Assembly (NCBI GenBank): GCA_016706405.1
Contig: JADJJT010000003.1
Location: forward strand, 713,501 to 777,500
Direction: 5' to 3'
From: Sphingobacteriales bacterium
GTDB taxonomy: Bacteria; Bacteroidota; Bacteroidia; Chitinophagales; UBA2359
DNA: 64,000 bases
Part shown: one piece after another, positions 56,132 through 64,000 of the stretch
How the letters are laid out: the number at the start of each line of letters is the position of its first letter
Numbering within the stretch: the first letter of the stretch is position 1
The notes under the pieces: model-generated
What the model was told of the DNA's origin: nothing
The model's input: the letters and a program-made list of their open reading frames with translations, nothing else
Database searches by the model: none
Position numbers and translations under genes: made by a program

Positions 56132-59100
56132 CTAATACCTAATTGCCTTAACCCCAATATGACTTGCATTGGGGCTGTACAAGTTAAAATCGGTGATGGT
56201 TACATTTTTGTCCATATTAAAATCGCCTTGGTAGTATTTATTAATTGCCGACGATTGACTGTTGTAAATATTAAAATCGGCAATTGTTATGTTTCCGTTG
56301 CCATCGCCATCTCCGGCGCGCATGGCATAAGTATTACCTACGGCAACAAGTTGTAACGCGCCTTGTAGTACGCTATTTGGGTCGGTAAAATTAAGGGGCG
56401 TTGTGTTGGGCAATATTACCGCTTGGCTCGAAATAATATCTATATGGTTGCGGTGGCGCACCACAATAAAATACGGTGTATTACAAGCAAAATTGTAAAA
56501 ACGAATGCCATTGGTTATGCCATCCGCATCAACTACAGTGCCGTCGTTGCGCAATAGGGCTGCATGTCGCTCAATGATACTTGTATCGGCAGCGCGGCGC
56601 ACCTCAACCAATACCCAATCTACAATATCAGGGGCAAAACTTGTTACTGCTTCTGTTCCGGTATAATTCCAAGGCACATTTGAATACGGGTGAGTTAAAG
56701 GCAATAATCCGGCGTTATTTAAGTCGGTGCGCATTAAATTAGAATTGGTGTTGTATGCACCTTGTAAATTGGTTTTTATCTGCACCACAATTGCGTTATT
56801 AGTAATCGTTACAATTATCGGATTGCCCTCTTCGTCTTGGTTTGTTAAATGGCCACACACTTGCCCGCTTAATGTAATATCGTTTTGAATTTGTTGTACG
56901 CTTGGTTTAGCCTGGATATAGGTATTGAGTGGAATTTTTGCGCCAAAATCCGGATTATAAGAAAAGCCCCAAATGCGGTAGCTTCCGGCCGGAAGATTCG
57001 AAAAATCAAAATCGGCATTTGTTAGCAAACCATAATCTATAATTGAGTAGATAGGCGCATTGTCGTTTGTTAAAATATAGGCATACTTATAATTTGCCGG
57101 CGGCGGAAACTGCACAGGGCTATAATTGTGCGAAAATACCCCTAAGTCGCTATATTGGCAAATTTCTAAAGGCAAAGTGCTTCCAGAGGGTATAATTATA
57201 TTACCCGCCTCGGCTAAGCAAGGGTTGGGGTAAGCCAATAAATCGTAACTGCTACAATCGTTGCCGCCGCTTTGGTCGCTTACGCAAGCGGTATTGTGCA
57301 GCAATAAGCCGTCAATAATTTCAATATTATCAACATACCAGCCATCGCCGCCTTGGGCACCATCGGTGGCAAATCTAAATCTAAAATACATAGTTTGCCC
57401 AACGTAGTCGGCAAGGTCAATCATTGTCCAAATATAACCGTCGCTATTGCCCGAAAAAGCAGGGCGGTTACTAATGGCACTGGCAGGGTTGTTGCCAATT
57501 ACATCGTTGTACCCATTTTTAATAGCTTCGATGCCAATATCGCCCCAGTTGGTGCCGTTGGCCGATATTTCAACAACGCCACCATCCCAGCCAGCTTCGG
57601 TATTATATTTATGCCTAAAAATTAGCATAGGTTTGGTGCCGGCAATAGTGTATTTGTTTTTTGACCGCAGGTATTGGTCGGTGGCTGTGCTTGCATTAGC
57701 GGCATAAAAACAATGGGTAGGGCTGTACGCATTGCTATTAATATATTCCCAGTTTGTACTTCCGGTGCCGGCGGTGGTTATCCAGTTGTCGCTTCCTAAT
57801 TCCAAGTCGTCTGTAAAATACACAGTGCTGTATTTGTTTATGGGCAATTTAGCTTTGTAGGTACAGGTTTTAACTTCGTTGGCGTTTAATGTACCTAAAT
57901 TAATAACGATAACTTGCCCGGTAACTGTTCCGGGGCACGATAAGGAGTTAGTTTCGTAGTTGAGTTCTGCCGGAATTGTATCGCGGACAATAACATTATT
58001 TGCCGGAACTGGGCGGATATTGCTAACGGTAAGGCTGTAGGTAATTGTTTTGCCCGATTCAACTTCATCAATAAAATCGGCTGTTTTTTCAATACTTAAC
58101 GAACAAGTACTGGGCGTAATAAACGAAGCAGTTCCATCGCAACGGCTGCCCGAGCTACCCTGCGATGCGCCATAGCCTAAGCCGCGTTTGGCAAAAGCAC
58201 CCCAAATAGTACAACTATTAGCACCACCATAATAAATTTGGTCGGCCAATATTATGGCATCGCGGCCATCAACAAATCCGGGGCTACATGGTTGCAGTTT
58301 TAGGGCTTCAACAATTAAACGCATGGCAATTTGGTTGCCTGCTGTGCCGTTTGCATTATAAAAGTCGGTACTGAAGCCATGTTTTCCGATTAGGTCCCAG
58401 GTCATTTCCCAAAGCATGGTGCACCAAATAAAACCAACGCCATGCGGTACTGTTATATTGCCATCGCAAAGGTCGGAGTAGGTATAGTCGTTAATTGAAA
58501 AATCGGTGCTATAAGGTGCCGGCCTAATGCCATTTCCGTCTATGGGTTCAGAGTTAGCATAGGTTGCCATACCGCGCACTTTTGGGCCGGTATCTCCGGT
58601 TTTCATGGTTAAAGCTATTCCAAAATAATCGCTCCATCCTTCGCCCATCTGCTCTTGGTTGTTAAGGCAGTTTACGTTGTTAGGCCCGCCCGTCAAACGT
58701 GTCGAAACGCCGTGCCCATATTCATGGCATATTATACCATTGTCAAGCGAGCAGTCTAAATTTGGTGGGGTGCCGGTATTGCTAAGCGTAGCATTTAAAT
58801 TGGGGCAATAAACACGCAGCACATCGCAGTTGGCTTTGCCAATCATTACCGACGGAATTGTAATGCCCGCGCCGCTGCCCCCCATTTGTATAGGCGCGCC
58901 CGACACATTATTACATACAATAACCGCAACGGCACCCGCCGCTTGGCAGTTAAGCACTTTTTGGTTGAAATTGCAGTTTCCCCTGTCCACTAAGGCTATT
59001 TTACCACTAATGGAACTACCGTTAGTTAAACCCGAACAAGCATCGCTAAATGGGCTGGCATTATCTTGTGCTATTACCACATTGGCTGTAATACCGCTTG

Positions 59101-60496
59101 GCCAGTTGGGCAAAGCAGGACCAAATGCCGCAGGTACGGCGGTGTAAGAGCCTTGCACGCTGCTGGGCGAGTTTACAATTAAATAGGGCGTATTGCTCGA
59201 TGTCCATAAATACATTTGCATCCGGGGTTTGCTGCCATCTACCGGCGTGCTAAAATTAGCATTATTAGTGCCACTGCCGTCTTGGCCATCTGCCAAAACA
59301 TAATCGCTGCCGGCACCCCCCGTGCCATAATTGTTTTCTTGAAAATTGCCCGCTGCTGCCGTAAAACCGTATTGCCACATAATATCGTGCATAATATTGT
59401 TCCAATAAAAAAGGTTGGTCAACGAGGCATCAACGTAGGTGCTTGGCTGGTTTGATAGGTTAATCGTATAATTAAAATCTAAAGTAGGCGAGTTAGGCGA
59501 GTAACCAGTGCCGTTATTGCCATTTTGGTCTTCTTGGGCAAGTACATTATTGCCGCGCGTTATGGTGTATTCGGCGCCGCTGCTGCCGTTAGTGTCGTGC
59601 CAGCCGTAGGGCGAGGCATTGGTTGCGCTTGTCCAGGGGGCATTTACCGTTGTGCGCCCCCCATGATTGGGGCTTTCGGTAGGTACGGCATAAACTTTGT
59701 AATCATTTGGAGCTACATAAGAAGATAATAGCTGTGCCGAAGGAGTAAAACTGTGTTCGCAGTTGCTATGGTGGTTATGCAGGGCATTTCCGGATAATGT
59801 TTTTTCCGGATGCGCCCCAATAATTGTCGGCTCTTCAAATTGGCAGTTTTTTGTCCAGCTAATGGTTCCAAGCAAACTACCATCTATGGCATCAATCCAT
59901 AAATCGAGCCAGTTACCGCCTGTTGCGGGGTTAATATTCAAATTCCAAGACAGGAATGCTTTTTCGCTTCCCTCCGGAATAAAATACATCAATTTTACCG
60001 GAATATTTTCCTGCGATATGTCGCCCGTATTATACAAGGCGTATTGGTTGGGCAAGGGTTGTTTCTTAAGCAGTTTTAAATTGCTAGGTTTTGGCAAACC
60101 CATTGCCAAAGCAGCTGTTTTTATAGCAGCCTCGCGCGTAATTTTGGGCTTTGTGGTATTAATTTTTGCCGCAATATTTTTTACAAAACTTTGATACCAG
60201 CTAAACACTTGCCCGTTTGGTGCAATATTAAAATTGGCAACGGCGCCTTGCACTTCAATTCCGGCATAGGTTTGCCCAATATATACATGCGATACTTTTT
60301 CGCCCGCCGAGGTATAACTATCAGTAATTACGGGGCTTTCAATATCGGAGGCAGCAAAACCCAATTTTTTATGGTTTAACTGCAAAGTTTGCAGGGCTGT
60401 TTGTTGGATGCTTGTATTAACTTGGGCAAAAACAATAGCAGTTTGAAAAACGATACTGCCGAGCAGCAATAATATATGAGTAAATTTTATGCTCAT
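56132..60496 (-). CDS. secreted M36 (fungalysin-like) metallopeptidase with dockerin-like tail
   Basis: This 1,454-residue protein has a signal peptide (FTHILLLLGSIVFQTAIVFAQ). The FTP propeptide region (VSHVYIGQTYAGIEVQGAVAN) is followed by a PA domain (SGKIALVDRGNCNFNQKVLNC, IPSVMIG) inserted in the peptidase. The zinc motif is ICHEYGHGVSTRL near residue 590, and the third ligand Glu lies in MGEGWSDYFGIAL near 620. Then come a DUF11-type repeat (TITYSLTVSNIRPVPANNVIV), a MAM/CUB-like jelly-roll domain (GWDGGVVEISANG, GDGWYVDNIEIID) and repeat-rich beta modules. The end has two Ca-binding, dockerin-like loops (GDGDGNGNITIADFN and GDFNMDKNVTITDFN), and the last residues read HIGVKAIRY. No classical T9SS domain is seen. 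It degrades extracellular protein; the way it is held or exported is not evident. Confidence 0.88.
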   Translation of the reverse strand: MSIKFTHILLLLGSIVFQTAIVFAQVNTSIQQTALQTLQLNHKKLGFAASDIESPVITDSYTSAGEKVSHVYIGQTYAGIEVQGAVANFNIAPNGQVFSWYQSFVKNIAAKINTTKPKITREAAIKTAALAMGLPKPSNLKLLKKQPLPNQYALYNTGDISQENIPVKLMYFIPEGSEKAFLSWNLNINPATGGNWLDLWIDAIDGSLLGTISWTKNCQFEEPTIIGAHPEKTLSGNALHNHHSNCEHSFTPSAQLLSSYVAPNDYKVYAVPTESPNHGGRTTVNAPWTSATNASPYGWHDTNGSSGAEYTITRGNNVLAQEDQNGNNGTGYSPNSPTLDFNYTINLSNQPSTYVDASLTNLFYWNNIMHDIMWQYGFTAAAGNFQENNYGTGGAGSDYVLADGQDGSGTNNANFSTPVDGSKPRMQMYLWTSSNTPYLIVNSPSSVQGSYTAVPAAFGPALPNWPSGITANVVIAQDNASPFSDACSGLTNGSSISGKIALVDRGNCNFNQKVLNCQAAGAVAVIVCNNVSGAPIQMGGSGAGITIPSVMIGKANCDVLRVYCPNLNATLSNTGTPPNLDCSLDNGIICHEYGHGVSTRLTGGPNNVNCLNNQEQMGEGWSDYFGIALTMKTGDTGPKVRGMATYANSEPIDGNGIRPAPYSTDFSINDYTYSDLCDGNITVPHGVGFIWCTMLWEMTWDLIGKHGFSTDFYNANGTAGNQIAMRLIVEALKLQPCSPGFVDGRDAIILADQIYYGGANSCTIWGAFAKRGLGYGASQGSSGSRCDGTASFITPSTCSLSIEKTADFIDEVESGKTITYSLTVSNIRPVPANNVIVRDTIPAELNYETNSLSCPGTVTGQVIVINLGTLNANEVKTCTYKAKLPINKYSTVYFTDDLELGSDNWITTAGTGSTNWEYINSNAYSPTHCFYAANASTATDQYLRSKNKYTIAGTKPMLIFRHKYNTEAGWDGGVVEISANGTNWGDIGIEAIKNGYNDVIGNNPASAISNRPAFSGNSDGYIWTMIDLADYVGQTMYFRFRFATDGAQGGDGWYVDNIEIIDGLLLHNTACVSDQSGGNDCSSYDLLAYPNPCLAEAGNIIIPSGSTLPLEICQYSDLGVFSHNYSPVQFPPPANYKYAYILTNDNAPIYSIIDYGLLTNADFDFSNLPAGSYRIWGFSYNPDFGAKIPLNTYIQAKPSVQQIQNDITLSGQVCGHLTNQDEEGNPIIVTITNNAIVVQIKTNLQGAYNTNSNLMRTDLNNAGLLPLTHPYSNVPWNYTGTEAVTSFAPDIVDWVLVEVRRAADTSIIERHAALLRNDGTVVDADGITNGIRFYNFACNTPYFIVVRHRNHIDIISSQAVILPNTTPLNFTDPNSVLQGALQLVAVGNTYAMRAGDGDGNGNITIADFNIYNSQSSAINKYYQGDFNMDKNVTITDFNLYSPNASHIGVKAIRY

Positions 60497-60625
60497 AAAT
60501 TAGTTAAGTATAGGTGAAAACTGCTGTAAAGGTACATATAAGCTTACTAAATTTGCACCTAAGCATATCTATTTTTTTTAGGAATGGTAAATATTTACCA
60601 TTTTGACTGCGGCTACCCTGCCAAT

Positions 60626-60922
60626 TTAAGTGCCTTGCTCTACAATTTTAATCTCCTCTTCGGTTAAATCGTAAAGCTGGTAAACAAGTTGGTCTATTTG
60701 GGTTTCAAGGGCGGTGGTGTCTTCGCCTTTTTCTTTTTTTAGCAATATTTCATCTACTAATTGAATAAAGGGCTGCTGCTCAGATGGAGTGAGTTGGGGT
60801 ATTGGTAATAATTCTATAAATTGTTTTTTATATCTAATTTCCTCGTCTCCAAGCCCACCGCCAGCATAATATTTTTTAAAACTCCAAAATAAAAATTTAG
60901 AATTTAAAACACAAGTCACCAT
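60626..60922 (-). pseudogene. C-terminal fragment of a Type IIG/TaqI-like restriction-modification enzyme
   Basis: This 98-residue frame reads CVLNSKFLFWSFKKYYAGG, EIRYKKQFIELLPIPQLT, then a helical end (LVDEILLKKEKGEDTTALETQ, QLVYQLYDLTEEEIKIVEQ). This is the typical last part of Eco57I/TaqI-type enzymes, in which a target-recognition domain is followed by a coiled segment. The methyltransferase and nuclease parts are absent: the frame stops upstream within a few codons, and the sequence beyond about 60922 belongs to a transposase remnant on the other strand. It is a decayed fragment. Confidence 0.7.
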
Positions 60923-61222
60923 AAATGCCTTAGCTTTTTATTCGATAGTGGCATGGCAGCTATTAATGTTGACCTACCTGATACGCGAAAATCCGGATGA
61001 AAAAGCCGAAACTGTTTTTGAACCCGCCGAAATAAAACTTTAGAGCAAGTAGCAAAAAAAACAATTTCAACGGTAAAAGATGCTGTTCTTGCCCTGAGTA
61101 AAATTTTGGGGTTTGCACCATCTAAAAAACAGCCATTGCCCGGAGTCAAGATTTTAGCAGGTGCTTTAGAGCGGTTTTATTACATCAAAGTCGGAGTCTC
61201 CTTAAAACCCCTACAAGATTAG
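60922..61222 (+). pseudogene. C-terminal fragment of an IS4/Tn5-like transposase
   Basis: On the + strand the sequence reads INALAFYSIVAWQLLMLTYL, IRENPDEKAETVFEPAEIKLL, AKKTISTVKDAVLALSKILGF, then KKQPLPGVKILAGALERFYY and a stop at 61222. This matches the C-terminal dimerisation region of IS4-family transposases of the Tn5 (IS50) branch. One base is missing in the T run near 61040 (CTTTAG should be CTTTTAG). All catalytic residues are absent, so this is a remnant. Its truncated 5' side meets the truncated 5' side of the restriction enzyme fragment head to head at about 60905-60930. Confidence 0.7.
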
Positions 61223-61535
61223 CTCCGGAGAGGCGCAGGGGTGGGTTAATCCTGTAAACCTTTAAATCCTACTCATCCTTTAACCCGCTACTCGTTGAAT
61301 TTTAGCCGGGCGAAATTTCATGGTTTGGGCAATAGGTCGCATAGCAGAGTTTTCGCATGGTGCAAACTACATACTGCGGTTTATTATAGGATGGGCTATA
61401 AAAACAAAAAACACAAACCAAAAAAGGGCAATAAAGCGTTTACTGTTGTTGGCAACTGTGTTGTGTTAAAAACTAATTAAACAATTAACTATTAAACTCA
61501 CTAAACAATTGCTACAAACAAAAGTAAAAATAAAC
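61223..61535 (+). other. spacer downstream of the 5S rRNA gene
   Basis: This noncoding stretch lies between the transposase remnant and 5S rRNA. A 61-codon frame with a TTG start at 61295 has no recognisable features, and I do not call it. No obvious intrinsic terminator for the rRNA operon was identified by eye. TCCGGA occurs once near 61223. Confidence 0.4.
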
Positions 61536-61648
61536 GGCAACGTCCTACTCTCCCACCTTTACGGCAGTACCATCGGCGCTGGGGAGCTTAACTTCTCTGT
61601 TCGGGATGGGAAGAGGTGGTGCCTCCCCGCTATAATCACCTCGTTGCT
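61536..61648 (-). rRNA. rrf: 5S ribosomal RNA
   Basis: On the minus strand the sequence begins near GCAACGAGGTGATTATAGCG and contains the conserved CCCATCCCGAACAGAGAAG block and GCGCCGATGGTACTG. It ends GGGAGAGTAGGACGTTGC, whose CGTTGC pairs with the 5' GCAACG to close helix I. The length of about 113 bases is normal. Exact ends are approximate to a few bases. It is the last gene of an rRNA operon reading right to left. Confidence 0.93.
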
Positions 61649-62314
61649 TTGCCGCCCTATTTTGTTAGGCCTGAGCCAACAAATTTTGTCTTCTGGTTTG
61701 TGTTTTGTTATTTATTGTGTTATCAATAAATTAATGACAAGAAAGAAATTATTTTAACGGCTTAAACAACACACATATCGCACACAGCGCTGTATTTCTT
61801 GTTTATCGCATCGTTTTTATCTCTTATATGGTAGAACTTTTAAGTAATTGAAATCAAACAATTTAAACATTTGTAATAAGTATTAAGGTCAAAACAGGCT
61901 CTTTTCCAGATTTTTGTCGTAGGTATCATCAATACCTTTTGCGTTTCAAAATTTACATTCACATACACGCACGCTAATTAATCAATAAACACCTCGCCTC
62001 TTTTAGTTTATGCTTTCTTGCCCCTAAATAACTGGCAGATCTTTGTTCAATTGTTTAATTAACCAAACTAAATATCTGCCAGTATTGTAGGCAAGTAACA
62101 ACGGAATAGAAATGCAATATCGAAATACTGCTCCAACTCCCATTGATTTACTAATTGATTATAAGTAGTGTTCTTTGCTAACATTGCTTCTGCTCGCTGT
62201 ACAACTATTGATTGTCTTTATTTTGGCGATTGACCCTTTACAACTGTATTATCTACAACAGCAACAAATCAAACATCCATCTTTGCAAACAACCAACTAA
62301 GCAGTATAGAACTT
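61649..62314 (-). other. long 23S-5S internal transcribed spacer
   Basis: About 665 bases separate the 3' end of 23S from 5S. No tRNA is found in it. An inverted repeat, ACTGGCAGAT (62031-62040) and ATCTGCCAGT (62074-62083), could form a processing stem. Small frames in it look random. The rest is AT-rich and unexplained. Confidence 0.6.

Positions 62315-64000
<1,686 letters not shown>

Noticed and set aside
61295..61480. 61-residue + strand open frame near 5S rRNA
   Set aside because: TTG start, no recognisable domain, surrounded by decayed DNA; probably chance.

Overview
The window comes from a chromosome of a Bacteroidota bacterium, probably of the Saprospiria/Chitinophagia type, but only the phylum is firm. 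The signs are C-terminal type IX secretion (T9SS) sorting domains on several large secreted proteins, bacillithiol synthesis (BshB1), DUF4834, DUF4249 and DUF6702 family proteins, TAnnTTTG-type promoters, and weak or absent Shine-Dalgarno sequences.

Layout. 1-2.8 kb: the start of an alkaline phosphatase gene, then an ISAs1-type insertion sequence (IS) with 9-bp target duplications that is itself split by an IS5-type element; a near-identical second copy of the IS5-type element sits at 15.2-16.1 kb. 2.8-11 kb: housekeeping and metabolic genes (GH3-type acyl-adenylase, RseP, aldehyde dehydrogenase, RmlA, Tam, BshB1). 11-21 kb: two secreted repeat proteins with T9SS tails, a TonB-like protein, an enoyl-CoA hydratase and a polyprenyl synthase. 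21-24.6 kb: DUF4249 lipoprotein, CysS and a decayed secretion gene. 25-34 kb: a run of genes on the + strand joining a small membrane protein, a tubulin/FtsZ-like GTPase, a glycosyltransferase, a HAD phosphatase and a 1,147-residue protein with an actin/Hsp70-type ATPase domain, followed by tRNA-Lys and a single-pass membrane protein with a TPR-like tail. This is the most novel-looking part. 34-50 kb: RimO with a 40-unit heptanucleotide repeat at its stop codon, a secreted sialidase, a secreted esterase-like protein, RNase Z, a STAS protein, NrdA, an aminotransferase, a heptose kinase, a lone HTH/nuclease-like gene, tRNA-Thr and RNase H. 50-60.5 kb: an alpha-2-macroglobulin and a very large M36 metallopeptidase. 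60.6-64 kb: two gene fragments joined head to head, then 5S rRNA and the 3' part of 23S rRNA.

Two window-wide patterns stand out. The palindrome TCCGGA, usually flanked by A/T, occurs roughly 80-90 times in genes and spacers but not in the insertion sequences. Also, many otherwise normal genes, and one tRNA, are broken by one-base changes, mostly in homopolymers. This looks like residual sequencing error rather than true gene decay, so I report frameshifted genes over their full span and describe the break.
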